Shown: in pieces, positions 8,243 to 16,976 of the stretch
Layout: each line of letters opens with the position of its first letter
Position numbering within the stretch: the stretch's first letter is position 1
Source of the DNA: Bacteroides faecalis
Lineage (GTDB): Bacteria; Bacteroidota; Bacteroidia; Bacteroidales; Bacteroidaceae
Assembly: GCF_003865075.1 (NCBI RefSeq)
Contig: NZ_BHWB01000002.1
Location: 186,001 to 250,000 of the forward strand
Direction: 5' to 3'
Length of the DNA stretch: 64,000 nucleotides
Translations under genes and position numbers: made by a program
Notes under the pieces: generated by a model
What the model was told of the DNA's origin: nothing
The model's input: only the letters and a program-made list of their open reading frames with translations
Database searches by the model: none

Positions 8243-8953
8243 TTAAAGCGCCTTATCAATTGCTACCTTAATCAAACCTTCCATCACATCATATCCCTTG
8301 CTTACCGGATGCACCCCATCCCCAGCTCTTGCATATTCAGGATTCATAGCCAGAGTTTCAGGAACAACCATTGATTGATAATAATCTACATATGGAATTT
8401 TATTAGCTTTAGCATAAGCCTCAATCCGTTTATTTAATGCTTTTATCTTTTGAGGAGCATCAGTAATTTTTGGATTCCATCCGAAACCGGCAGCCGGCAA
8501 CACTGAAGTCAAAATCACTTTTATTTTATTTGCTTTAGCCAGTTCTACCATAGAAACAATATTTCCAAACGTATAATCTTCAACATAAGGCCCAGTATTT
8601 TCTGCTACATCATTTGTACCGGCATTGATCACCACCAAAGCAGGAGAAAGATTAATCACATCTTCACGAAAGCGCAACAAAAATTGATAAGAGGTCTGTC
8701 CACCTATACCACGACTGATATACCCATTCTTTTTAAAAAAGTCCGGATGCGTATTTATCCAACCTTCTGTAATAGAATTTCCCATAAAAACAACTCTCTT
8801 ATCCTTCTTTGTGGGTTTCGACAATTCAGAATTGTCTTTTGCAAAACGCTTGAAATTTGCAAATTCATACTTTTGCGCATAAGTCTCTCCTACTGAAAGT
8901 CCCAAACATACAATGGTCAATAACATCCATTGCCCTAAAAAATTCTTTTTCAT
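8243..8953 (-). CDS. Secreted SGNH/GDSL-type lipase or esterase
   Basis: A 236-residue protein with a signal peptide (about residues 1-26, ending ETYA-QKYE). It has the SGNH blocks in order: VVFMGNSITEGW (block I, catalytic Ser in GNSIT), GIGGQTSYQFL (block II Gly), VINAGTNDV (block III Asn) and DGVHPVSKGY (block V Asp-His). It probably hydrolyses an ester, such as an acetyl group on a glycan, outside the inner membrane. The gene stands alone with its own terminator. Substrate is unknown. Confidence 0.88.
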   Translation of the reverse strand: MKKNFLGQWMLLTIVCLGLSVGETYAQKYEFANFKRFAKDNSELSKPTKKDKRVVFMGNSITEGWINTHPDFFKKNGYISRGIGGQTSYQFLLRFREDVINLSPALVVINAGTNDVAENTGPYVEDYTFGNIVSMVELAKANKIKVILTSVLPAAGFGWNPKITDAPQKIKALNKRIEAYAKANKIPYVDYYQSMVVPETLAMNPEYARAGDGVHPVSKGYDVMEGLIKVAIDKAL

Positions 8954-9101
8954 ATTTATTGATGTAAGTATTAGTGATACTAAAATTCGCGTAAAGATAG
9001 AAATTTGATTTCATATAATGAAATCAAAAAACAAATAACCGTTAATACGAGTCGCAAAAAACTTAATCTGTGTTATATAACATACTCTTTTTCTTGGATT
9101 A

Positions 9102-9132
9102 TTTGCAAATATGCAGAAAGTCCGTATCTTTG
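9102..9132 (+). promoter_or_regulatory. Promoter of small RNA copy 2
   Basis: TTTG at 9102-9105, a 19-nt spacer and TATCTTTG at 9125-9132. It has the same geometry as the promoter of copy 1, with a diverged spacer. Confidence 0.8.
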
Positions 9133-9136
9133 TAAC

Positions 9137-9202
9137 GTGTTTTTCATAGTATTAGATTTAAGGTTAACAAAGGTTGGAGTACAGCGGTACTCCTTTTTTT
9201 AT
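9137..9202 (+). ncRNA. Putative small RNA, copy 2 of a duplicated family
   Basis: Identical over 66 nt to 6509-6574. The match starts 4 bases after the -7 box and ends two bases after the terminator T-run (stem GGAGTAC/GTACTCC at 9176-9193, seven T at 9194-9200). The flanks differ between copies, including the promoter spacer, so conservation tracks the transcript. It is followed at once by a separate promoter for the truncated DUF4919 gene, so it is not simply that gene's leader. Confidence 0.7.
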
Positions 9203-9211
9203 ATCCGTTCG

Positions 9212-9242
9212 TTTGTTATCCTAAAAAAGAATGGTATTTTTG
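9212..9242 (+). promoter_or_regulatory. Promoter of the DUF4919 remnant
   Basis: TTTG at 9212-9215, a 19-nt spacer and TATTTTTG at 9235-9242, about 28 bases before the ATG at 9270. Confidence 0.65.
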
Positions 9243-9269
9243 TGAATCATATCTTAAAAACTAAATGCC

Positions 9270-9605
9270 ATGAAAAGAATAACCACTGTCTTCTTCATAG
9301 GAATTTCTGCTCAGATAAAACAGGAAAAGTTGTATATATACTATAAGTATATCAAAGAATATGTGACCAATAAGAAGGAAGATCTTCAAAAGTTCATGCA
9401 ACGTTTTGAAATGAATGATACATTACTCATCCGGCAAGAATACGCCATGATGTATTATGGATACTCCTTTACTCCCAATTATCAAGGAAATATGTATGAT
9501 ATGTTACAGGATTTCAAAGGACTAATCAGCGGAAACAAGTATGAAGAGGCTTACAATGCAGGAACAGAGCTTCTGAAAAAGGATCCAGTATCTTTGCAAT
9601 ATTAA
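9270..9605 (+). pseudogene. Truncated DUF4919-like protein
   Basis: The 111-residue frame starts like an exported protein (MKRITTVFFIGIS), but the usual hydrophobic core and cleavage site are cut short, passing straight to AQIKQEKLYIYYKYIKEY. The middle (FMQRFEMNDTLLIRQEYAMMYYGYSFTPNYQGNMYD, in two blocks) matches what I know of DUF4919. Family proteins are about twice as long and go on with TPR-like helices. Here the frame stops abruptly after LLKKDPVSLQY, 19 bases before the AlaX-like gene. It is probably a gene cut by deletion at its 3' end, and perhaps also in its signal peptide. Confidence 0.6.
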
Positions 9606-9624
9606 ACCATCAAATTAATTTTAT

Positions 9625-10113
9625 ATGGAAACAAATATAGAAATAAATAAGCCAAGTCCCAAGTTTCAGGATGTGTCAATTGCACCCATGCACACAGTCG
9701 AACACATATTAAACGCCACAATGGTAAAGACCTTCGGATGTCCACGTTCACACAACGCACATATCGAACGTAAAAAGAGTAAATGCGACTATCAACTTCC
9801 TGTTTGCCCGACACAAGAAGAAATGCAAGCCATTGAAAATAAAGTAAATGAAGTAATTAGTCAAAATCTACCGGTAACTACAGAGTTCATGACACAGGAA
9901 CAAGCCAAAAACATTGTAGATCTCAGCAAACTTCCAGCTAATGCCAGTGAAACATTACGCATTATTCGTGTCGGAGATCATGATGCATGCGCCTGTATTG
10001 GCGTACACGTTTCTAATACTTCTGAAATAGGAACATTCAAAATTATCAGTTATGATTATGATGAAGACAGAAAAACACTGCGCCTAAGATTCAAACTGAT
10101 AAAGAAGAGATAA
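9625..10113 (+). CDS. Stand-alone AlaX-type trans-editing protein (alanyl-tRNA synthetase SAD domain)
   Basis: A 162-residue protein equal to the second additional domain of alanyl/threonyl-tRNA synthetases. Zinc ligands are visible as HTVEH (His23, His27) and as C-x3-H in CIGVHV (Cys124, His128). Flanking signatures are NLPV, SETLRIIRVGDHDACACIG and VSNTSEIGTFKI. Stand-alone proteins of this type (AlaX) deacylate mischarged tRNA, chiefly Ser-tRNA(Ala). Size fits the short AlaX class. Substrate specificity is inferred from family. It stands alone after the truncated DUF4919 gene. Confidence 0.85.
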   Translation: METNIEINKPSPKFQDVSIAPMHTVEHILNATMVKTFGCPRSHNAHIERKKSKCDYQLPVCPTQEEMQAIENKVNEVISQNLPVTTEFMTQEQAKNIVDLSKLPANASETLRIIRVGDHDACACIGVHVSNTSEIGTFKIISYDYDEDRKTLRLRFKLIKKR

Positions 10114-10379
10114 TTTATCAAATTAATGTCTATCTTATATAAAATAAACAAATTCAAGTTACATTTTGTCACCAATCAGGTAAAATTGACATTATAATTA
10201 TGACAAATAGACAATTCTAAAATCAAAAGTCTATTGGCATCAAGTTTGTAATAGATTAAGTGAACGACGATTCAAGAAACGGACGAAAGGAATCACAATA
10301 AAAGATCCACCTACGAAAGTGAAAGATCCGAAGTTCAGAATAAATAGAATGTATAACTTAAAAAATAGGAGACTTAATT

Positions 10380-10808
10380 ATGATGCCTGTTAGAAGAACT
10401 CAGAATTGGTTACCAAGTATTTTTAACGATTTCTTTGACAATGATTGGATGGTAAAAGCAAATGCTACTGCACCAGCTATCAATGTATTTGAAACAGAAA
10501 AAGAATACAAAGTAGAACTGGCAGCTCCTGGCATGACGAAAGAAGACTTCAATGTTCGTATTGATGAAGACAACAACCTCGTCATCACTATGGAGAAGAA
10601 GACAGAGAACAAAGAAGAGAAGAAAGAAGGCCGTTATCTGCGTCGCGAATTCTCTTATTCCAAGTTCCAGCAAACCATGATTCTACCGGACAACGTAGAC
10701 AAAGAAAAGATTTCTGCTGCTGTAGAAAATGGTGTATTGAATGTGCAATTACCGAAACTTTCCGCAGAAGAAGTCAAGAAAGCTGAAAAACAAATCGAAG
10801 TTAAATAA
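10380..10808 (+). CDS. Small heat shock protein, Hsp20/alpha-crystallin family
   Basis: A 142-residue protein with an N-terminal arm (LPSIFNDFFDNDW), an alpha-crystallin domain at about residues 33-125 (APAINVFETEKEYKVELAAPGM, the FSYSKFQQTMILPDNVD segment, and GVLNVQLPK with the conserved GVL) and a charged tail. It holds unfolding proteins in an ATP-independent way. The 266-base upstream spacer has no CIRCE element that I can see. A ribosome-binding site (AGGAG) lies about 10 bases before the ATG pair at 10380/10383. A terminator follows directly, so the gene is monocistronic. Confidence 0.92.
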   Translation: MMPVRRTQNWLPSIFNDFFDNDWMVKANATAPAINVFETEKEYKVELAAPGMTKEDFNVRIDEDNNLVITMEKKTENKEEKKEGRYLRREFSYSKFQQTMILPDNVDKEKISAAVENGVLNVQLPKLSAEEVKKAEKQIEVK

Positions 10809-10849
10809 GACTGTAATCTATCAATCATCGGAAACGGTGACAGTAATAA

Positions 10850-10887
10850 AAAACGGCTCTTTCCTGTTTGCAGGATAGAGTCGTTTT
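10850..10887 (+). terminator. Intrinsic terminator of hsp20
   Basis: AAACGGCTCTTTCCTG pairs imperfectly with CAGGATAGAGTCGTTT, closed by a tiny loop and followed by TTATATATT. It also faces the end of the exporter operon on the other strand. Confidence 0.75.
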
Positions 10888-10928
10888 ATATATTCTCATC
10901 ATTAATAAATTTCAGTTATAAGTTCCTA

Positions 10929-12044
10929 CTATCGATTCTTCCGGTAACTCAACACCGCCCAAGTATTGAAAACAACAGCAAAGAGTAACAATACACCCAG
11001 TTGCGGCAACAATTCTACCAAACTACTTCCTTTCAGATAAACCATTCGCATAGCTACCATGAAATATTTCAAAGGATTAAAAACTGTTATCACCTGAGCC
11101 CACTCCGGCATACTGCTGATCGGTGTAAACAGACCACTCATCAGCATCAATATCAACAAGAAAAAAAACATCACAAACATAGACTGTTGCATCGTTGCCG
11201 AATAATTGGAAATAACAAGTCCAAAGCCAGACATTACCAAGACAAAAAGAATAGCAGAACAATAAATCACTATAAAGTGCCCCACAGGGACGACTCCATA
11301 CAGTAACCAAGCCAATATAAAACACAAAGTCAATACTACAAAGCCTATGATCCAATACGGAAGTAGTTTAGCTAGGATAAACATGAACTTCGGCACAGGA
11401 GTAACATTGATCTGCTCAATCGTACCAACCTCTTTCTCACTTACTATATTCAAAGCTGGCAGAAAACCACAAAGCATTGTTAATAACATTGTCATTAATG
11501 CCGGAATCATATAAAGCTTATAATTCAGATTCGGGTTAAACAAGCCCAACGTATCGACACGAAGGGTCGGAATAGCACCGGAAACAGATGTCGCATCAGG
11601 ATGTTCCGAACGCAATTCTGTTGAATAATCACTGATAATAGAAGCTAGATAAGAACTTCCCAAGCCACCCTTCATTCCATTCACCGAGTTAGCAGCAATC
11701 AAAATATGAGCTCCTTCTCCATTCATCCAATCCCGTTCCAGATGTTGCGGAATCTCCATCACAATATCAGCTTCACCAGACTCAATGTTTGTCAATCCCT
11801 CCTGATAAGAAGCCTGAACCTCTTTCAAGCGGAAATAAGTCGAAGCAGTAATCTTATTCACCAATCGTTGCGAAATAACCGAATGATCATTATCAACGAT
11901 ATTCAACTGAATATTCTTTATCTCCAAACTGACTGCCCAAGGCATCAGCAACATAATCATGCAGGGAAAAATAAGAATCAATTTCGGTAAAAAAGAGTTG
12001 CGAAGCAACTGTTTAAACTCTTTTTCCAATAGAAACTTAATCAT
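10929..12044 (-). CDS. ABC-2 type transporter permease (second permease of exporter)
   Basis: A 371-residue permease with one N-terminal membrane helix (about 20-40), a long extracytoplasmic domain (about 45-165) and five C-terminal helices from about residue 178. This is the ABC2_membrane_3 layout of the E. coli YbhS/YbhR and YhhJ proteins. The motif EKEVGTIEQINVTPVPKFMF is the typical coupling-helix region (E..GTIEQ). It is the last gene of the five-gene operon, 6 bases after the first permease. The two permeases probably form a heterodimeric channel driven by the fused ATPase. Confidence 0.88.
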   Translation of the reverse strand: MIKFLLEKEFKQLLRNSFLPKLILIFPCMIMLLMPWAVSLEIKNIQLNIVDNDHSVISQRLVNKITASTYFRLKEVQASYQEGLTNIESGEADIVMEIPQHLERDWMNGEGAHILIAANSVNGMKGGLGSSYLASIISDYSTELRSEHPDATSVSGAIPTLRVDTLGLFNPNLNYKLYMIPALMTMLLTMLCGFLPALNIVSEKEVGTIEQINVTPVPKFMFILAKLLPYWIIGFVVLTLCFILAWLLYGVVPVGHFIVIYCSAILFVLVMSGFGLVISNYSATMQQSMFVMFFFLLILMLMSGLFTPISSMPEWAQVITVFNPLKYFMVAMRMVYLKGSSLVELLPQLGVLLLFAVVFNTWAVLSYRKNR

Positions 12045-12050
12045 AACACT

Positions 12051-13154
12051 CTATTCCAATCTATATTTAAACTTTTTAAAACTAACTGTTATCAACACCA
12101 CTGCCATCAACAAAAGAATGCCAATTTCCTTATAAACCAGCATTATCGGCACTCCCTCAATCATCAGCTTCCTCACAGCCTGAATATACCAGCGTGCAGG
12201 AATCAGATCCGATATGATTTGAAGAACCAACGGCATACTTTCGACCGGAAAAATCATCCCTGACAACACCATTGTCGGCATCATCAATATCAATCCGGAA
12301 GCAAGCATAGCAGCCACTTGTGTACGTGTTACGGATGAAATCAGTAATCCCAATGACAAAGACACAAAAATAAACAACAAGGAGACAATTACCAGCCAAA
12401 ATAAACTTCCTACTACCGGAACATCCAATACAAACACCGACAATAGTAAAATGGTAATCAAATTGACAAACGAAAGCACAAAATAAGGTACGGCCTTTGC
12501 TAAAATGATAAACAACGGTTTTACAGGAGAAACTAATAATATTTCCATTGTTCCTGTCTCCTTCTCGCGAACAATGGAAATGGAAGTCATCATCGCACAA
12601 ATCAACATCAAAATTAATCCCATCACTCCCGGTACAAAGTTATAAGCACTCTTCATCTGCGGATTATACAAAAGCTTGATGTCCGGTATCAAACGCCCCA
12701 TCGAAATATTCGACGGCAACATCTCCTGTCCTGCCGAAGCAATAATTCCAGCTGCATAATTCATTTGAGTCATAGACATATTCGGATCAGTAGCATCCAC
12801 TACAAGTTGCACAAGAACATCCCCTGAATACAATTCATCACTAAAATGTTCCTTAAAAACAAGTGCCATATCCACCACATTCTTCCGGAATGCAAGCTCC
12901 ATCTCTTGAGGCGAATGAAACCGGCGGGTAACAGTAAAATATTCGCTGGCATCCAATTTATCTATAATCTTTCGCGTCATGACATCATTAGAAGTATCGA
13001 GCACTGCTAAACGTACATTTTTCACTTCCGTAGTAATAGCGAATCCAAACAAAATAATCTGAATAACTGGCATCCCAAGCAGAATCAACATCGTCCATCG
13101 ATCACGGAAAATATGATAAAACTCTTTTTTGATAAAAGCAATAAACTGTTTCAT
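12051..13154 (-). CDS. ABC-2 type transporter permease (first permease of exporter)
   Basis: A 367-residue protein with the same architecture as its neighbour: an N-terminal helix, a periplasmic domain (about 45-170) and a C-terminal bundle of five to six helices. The coupling segment is REKETGTMEILLVSPVKPLF. It starts 3 bases after the ATPase stop codon, so translation is probably coupled. With the HlyD and TolC partners the system spans both membranes. Substrates of relatives include drugs, dyes and bile-type compounds, but none can be assigned here. Confidence 0.88.
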   Translation of the reverse strand: MKQFIAFIKKEFYHIFRDRWTMLILLGMPVIQIILFGFAITTEVKNVRLAVLDTSNDVMTRKIIDKLDASEYFTVTRRFHSPQEMELAFRKNVVDMALVFKEHFSDELYSGDVLVQLVVDATDPNMSMTQMNYAAGIIASAGQEMLPSNISMGRLIPDIKLLYNPQMKSAYNFVPGVMGLILMLICAMMTSISIVREKETGTMEILLVSPVKPLFIILAKAVPYFVLSFVNLITILLLSVFVLDVPVVGSLFWLVIVSLLFIFVSLSLGLLISSVTRTQVAAMLASGLILMMPTMVLSGMIFPVESMPLVLQIISDLIPARWYIQAVRKLMIEGVPIMLVYKEIGILLLMAVVLITVSFKKFKYRLE

Positions 13155-13157
13155 AAC

Positions 13158-14651
13158 TTAATCTGCATTACGCACCGCATGACGGGCCAATTGTTGGAAA
13201 ACATCATCCATTGTTTCCGCATTAAACTGCTTTTTCAAGTTAGCAGGCGTATCGAGAGCTTTTATTTGCCCGTCTACCATTATGGAAATCCGGTTACAAT
13301 ACTCCGCTTCATCCATATAATGCGTAGTCACAAATACCGTAATTCCTCGGTCGGCTGCTTGATAAATTAATTCCCAAAACTGCCTCCGGGTAGCAGGATC
13401 TACACCTCCAGTCGGTTCATCCAAAAAGACGATCTTCGGTTCATGGAAAATCGACACAGAAAAAGCTAACTTCTGTTTCCACCCTAAAGGCAAACTTTTT
13501 ACCAACGTATTTCGTTCGGCAGAGAATCCAAGACGTTCCAACAACTCATTTGTCTTCTGTTCAATTTCCTGATCCTTCATTCCATATATACCAGCAAAAA
13601 GTCGAATATTCTCCCACACTTTTAAATCTTCATACAAAGAAAACTTTTGGCTCATATATCCAATATGCTTCTTCACCATCTCCGCTTCCCTGAAAATATC
13701 AAAGCCCCCTACTTTTCCAACTCCTGACGTAGGCTTACTCAACCCACAAAGCATACGCATTGCCGTAGTCTTTCCTGCCCCATTTGCTCCCAAAAAGCCA
13801 AATATTTCTCCCCGACTCACCTGAAAAGAGATATGATCGACAGCAGTAAAACGACCAAAACACTTTGTCAGTTGATCGACTTCGATTACAGGAGTCCCTT
13901 TCTCCCGAAGTTCTTCACGATCAAGAGGAGGCGGACATAGAGTGGCGGCAAACTGCTGGAGAATCTTTTTAGGAGTATCAATGCCATGAATCTGTCCATG
14001 ATTAATAAAAGCGATCCGATCACACTGTCGGGCTTCATCCATTATAGGTGTCGATGCAATAATCGTAATCCCCAAATCGCACAATTGTCGCAACATCTGC
14101 CAAAATTCTTTACGAGACACCGGATCAACTCCTGTAGTAGGTTCATCAAGAAACAAAATATCGGGTTTATGAATAAGTGCGCAACTCAATGCCAACTTCT
14201 GCTTCATTCCACCCGACAAAGCACCTGCCTTTCGCTTTTTGAACGGTTCAATCTGTTGATAGATGTCTTTAACCAAATCATAGTTCTCCTGAATCGTCGT
14301 ATGAAATACAGTTGCAAAGAATTGTAGATTTTCTTCCACCGAAAGATCCTGATAAAGCGAAAAACGACCAGGCATATATCCCACCTTCGTTCGAATCTCT
14401 TTATAATCTGTCACAACATCCAATCCATCCACAATTGCCTTTCCCTGATCAGCCAGCAAAAGAGTTGTCAGAATACGAAACAACGTACTCTTTCCCGCAC
14501 CGTCAGGACCGATCAGCCCGAAGAGTTCTCCCCGCTTCACAGAAAAAGAAACATCCTTCAACGCCTCTACCTTTCCGTAGTTTTTACAGACATGATCTAC
14601 CGTTACTATGAATTTATCAGCACCCACTGAATCTACTTTATCTTTACGCAT
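13158..14651 (-). CDS. Fused tandem ABC transporter ATPase (YbhF-like)
   Basis: A 497-residue protein with two complete nucleotide-binding domains. Domain 1 has Walker A GPDGAGKST, signature LSGGMKQKLAL and Walker B ILFLDEPTTGVDP. Domain 2 has GANGAGKTT, a degenerate signature (SLPLGWKQKLAF in place of LSGG) and IVFLDEPTGGVDP. The switch His is kept in domain 2 (VTTHYMDEAE), but domain 1 has ASTPIMDEARQ with Pro where His is expected. The composite ATPase may therefore be asymmetric. ATG at 14651 is preferred to an upstream TTG. Confidence 0.9.
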   Translation of the reverse strand: MRKDKVDSVGADKFIVTVDHVCKNYGKVEALKDVSFSVKRGELFGLIGPDGAGKSTLFRILTTLLLADQGKAIVDGLDVVTDYKEIRTKVGYMPGRFSLYQDLSVEENLQFFATVFHTTIQENYDLVKDIYQQIEPFKKRKAGALSGGMKQKLALSCALIHKPDILFLDEPTTGVDPVSRKEFWQMLRQLCDLGITIIASTPIMDEARQCDRIAFINHGQIHGIDTPKKILQQFAATLCPPPLDREELREKGTPVIEVDQLTKCFGRFTAVDHISFQVSRGEIFGFLGANGAGKTTAMRMLCGLSKPTSGVGKVGGFDIFREAEMVKKHIGYMSQKFSLYEDLKVWENIRLFAGIYGMKDQEIEQKTNELLERLGFSAERNTLVKSLPLGWKQKLAFSVSIFHEPKIVFLDEPTGGVDPATRRQFWELIYQAADRGITVFVTTHYMDEAEYCNRISIMVDGQIKALDTPANLKKQFNAETMDDVFQQLARHAVRNAD

Positions 14652-14664
14652 TACCAATGATCCA

Positions 14665-15567
14665 TTACTTAAAAGTTACTCCCCCGTACATACCGATTTT
14701 CAATAATCCGTCATTCTTAATAGCAATCTTAACAGCATATACCAGATTGGCACGTTCATTTTTGGTAAGAATAGTCTTCGGAGTAAATTCCGAACGGTCG
14801 GAGATCCAAGTCAACACACCAGAATACTCCTTCCTCTCCGAATTTCCATAATCAGCATATACCCTCACTTCATCACCCAACTTTAAAGATGATAATTGCT
14901 CCGAAGTGATGTAAGCTCGTAAATACATACGATCTAACTCTCCAACTTTAAATAAAGGTTTCCCAACAGTCGCCAATTCACCAGCTTCCGCATACTTAGC
15001 CAACACAGTCCCATCAATCGGTGACAGAATATGACATTTATTCAACTGGTCATCAACTTGAGCTATTTGTATGGCAACCGAGTTACCCTGTTCCGTTAAA
15101 CTATTCGTGCTATTCCGCAACGATGATTCCTGAGCGACCAGTTGCCGTTCAAGCAAAGCTACCTGAGCCTCCCAATCATCCAACTGTTTTTGATTTGCAG
15201 CTCCTGCCGCCAATAAGTTTTCCACCCGTCTCTTTTCCCGTTGTGCCGTAGCTATCTGCTGTTTGGTAGCCGCTATTTGTTTGGCTAAATCCGGACGTTG
15301 GCTTTCTACCGATTTCATATTGGCTTTCAACTGTAACTTTTTCAAATACAATTGCACCGTATCTAACCGACCGACTTCTTCTCCCACTTTCAACCTTGTT
15401 CCCTCTTCCACTTTCAACTGGAGTATCTTGCCCGATGCTTCAGCGGAAACAATCACCTCCGTAGCTTCAAATGTGCCAGTTGCGTCATAATCCGACAAAC
15501 GGTTTCCACATGCTGACATCAGCAATAACGTCACTCCCCATACACCTATTTTTATCATTCGTTTCAT
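14665..15567 (-). CDS. HlyD-family periplasmic adaptor lipoprotein
   Basis: A 300-residue membrane-fusion protein with a lipobox (LLLMSAC, Cys20). It has a split biotinyl/lipoyl domain (FEATEVIVSAEASGKILQLK and the later ILSPIDGTVLAKYAEAGELA), a long coiled-coil hairpin (about 85-165, rich in Q, K, R, E) and a C-terminal beta-barrel. It links the inner-membrane ABC permeases to the TolC-type duct. Order and spacing (13-15 bases to both neighbours) show a tight operon. The lipid anchor would fix it to the inner membrane. Confidence 0.9.
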   Translation of the reverse strand: MKRMIKIGVWGVTLLLMSACGNRLSDYDATGTFEATEVIVSAEASGKILQLKVEEGTRLKVGEEVGRLDTVQLYLKKLQLKANMKSVESQRPDLAKQIAATKQQIATAQREKRRVENLLAAGAANQKQLDDWEAQVALLERQLVAQESSLRNSTNSLTEQGNSVAIQIAQVDDQLNKCHILSPIDGTVLAKYAEAGELATVGKPLFKVGELDRMYLRAYITSEQLSSLKLGDEVRVYADYGNSERKEYSGVLTWISDRSEFTPKTILTKNERANLVYAVKIAIKNDGLLKIGMYGGVTFK

Positions 15568-15582
15568 ATCCGAAAGTTTTTA

Positions 15583-16848
15583 TTATTGATTCGTTGTATA
15601 TTTCATTTGATAGATACCTTGCAAACGTTGAATCTCATGCATCGCCTTTGCTTGCCTTGCCAGACTCTCATTCGTCAGTTCCCTCAGCATTTCGGCAACC
15701 GTCAATGTACCATTCGCTACTTTTGCCTCGGCAGAACGACGAATATTAGTACGTAAACGGATAATCTCATCATCATCCCGCATTTGTTTTTCCACCGAAC
15801 GGACAGCCTGATCTTGCTGCAACACCTGCAAACGGGTATTAAAAAGAAATACGTCACGATTACTTCCCAATTGCTGCCGTTTATTCTCAATCACGCGAAG
15901 ATCATTTTTTAAAGTATAAAGGCTCCCGAAATTCCATGAAAGCCGGACACCCGCTATATAATAGGGTGAAAATTCATTTTTCAACATATTCAGGCCCGGA
16001 TTTCCATAAGCCCCCTGTACAAATAATCCAAATCGCGGAAGATGTCGAACGTTCAATGCTTTTTCCTGTACATTCAATCCGGTTGTCTGAGCATCAAACA
16101 ACGATAATTCCGGTCGGCGAATCTCACTTACCGCATTTACCATCGTTTCGGGTACAGGTTTCTCCAAAGTCGTTTCTGGAGAAAGTTGCTCCCCCGTCAG
16201 CAAAGAAAGCATCTTAAGATAAGACTCCCTGGAGAAAGATAATTCTATTCTCTTCTGTTTAGCGTTCAATTGTTCTACTTTCACAGCATCCAAATCAGCC
16301 TGGTTAGCAATTCCATTTTCAAAATAAGAACTGATTTGCCGGAAATTCCTTTCCAGTTCATCTTGCAATAAAGCATTCTGTTTCAATTGTTCATCCAGTA
16401 AAAGAATCCCGAAATAAAGATCGTTCACGCGGTTATTCAACGCATACATATCTACATTCAGTTTTTCTTTCTCTACTTCTGCTTCGGCAGTTGCTTGCTT
16501 CTTTTGCATCTTGATTCCACCACCATCCCAGACATTTTGCTGTAATTCCACCATTACCTGATACTGGTCTTTAGGCATCCTTTTTATATCTACTCCTGTA
16601 ATCTTTATCGGCAATTCGGTTACATCACTCTGATAAGACGCTTTTGCCGAAAGAGCGAACTGCGGCAAATAACCTTTAACTGCATTCTCCAGAGTATATT
16701 CCTTTGTTTTCTCTATCAAATCATATTGACGTACCAACGGATAATTATCCTGTGTTTTCCGCTGACATTCTTCCAGTGTCACCTGACTATACATTCCAGA
16801 TACGCAAGCAAACAGAGAGAGAGTAAAAATCATTCTTTTCATACGCAT
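15583..16848 (-). CDS. TolC-family outer membrane efflux protein
   Basis: About 421 residues with a signal peptide (MKRMIFTLSLFACVSGMYSQ) and two TolC repeats. These have the usual helical hairpins (NRVNDLYFGILLLDEQLKQN; the DAQTTGLNVQEKALNVRHLP stretch) and beta segments (FGLFVQGAYGNPG, YYIAGVRLSWNFG). It forms the trimeric outer-membrane duct of the exporter. A start at 16848 is chosen because a -7 promoter box at 16873-16880 lies between it and an alternative upstream start at 16902. First gene of the operon, divergent from the AraC regulator. Confidence 0.9.
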   Translation of the reverse strand: MRMKRMIFTLSLFACVSGMYSQVTLEECQRKTQDNYPLVRQYDLIEKTKEYTLENAVKGYLPQFALSAKASYQSDVTELPIKITGVDIKRMPKDQYQVMVELQQNVWDGGGIKMQKKQATAEAEVEKEKLNVDMYALNNRVNDLYFGILLLDEQLKQNALLQDELERNFRQISSYFENGIANQADLDAVKVEQLNAKQKRIELSFSRESYLKMLSLLTGEQLSPETTLEKPVPETMVNAVSEIRRPELSLFDAQTTGLNVQEKALNVRHLPRFGLFVQGAYGNPGLNMLKNEFSPYYIAGVRLSWNFGSLYTLKNDLRVIENKRQQLGSNRDVFLFNTRLQVLQQDQAVRSVEKQMRDDDEIIRLRTNIRRSAEAKVANGTLTVAEMLRELTNESLARQAKAMHEIQRLQGIYQMKYTTNQ

Positions 16849-16872
16849 ATTTTCTATGAATTCTTCTAAAGA

Positions 16873-16880
16873 CAAAGATA
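16873..16880 (-). promoter_or_regulatory. -7 box of the exporter operon
   Basis: TATCTTTG on the minus strand, 24 bases upstream of the chosen tolC-family start. The -33 element is weak, which suits a promoter that needs an activator such as the divergent AraC protein. Confidence 0.5.
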
Positions 16881-16976
16881 GGTGTTTCAAGCATTGCTTC
16901 ACATTCCAAGAGTTGAGAAATATGTTCTAATAGTTCGATAAGTTGGAATTTTAAAGAAAGATATGGCATGATTTAT

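Noticed and set aside
9625..10113. LuxS-like reading of the HTVEH motif
   Set aside because: LuxS has an HTLEH-type motif, but the rest (NLPV, TSEIGTFKI, C-x3-H near residue 124) fits the AlaX/SAD domain and not LuxS.
10114..10379. CIRCE operator before hsp20
   Set aside because: No TTAGCACTC-N9-GAGTGCTAA dyad or close variant is present.
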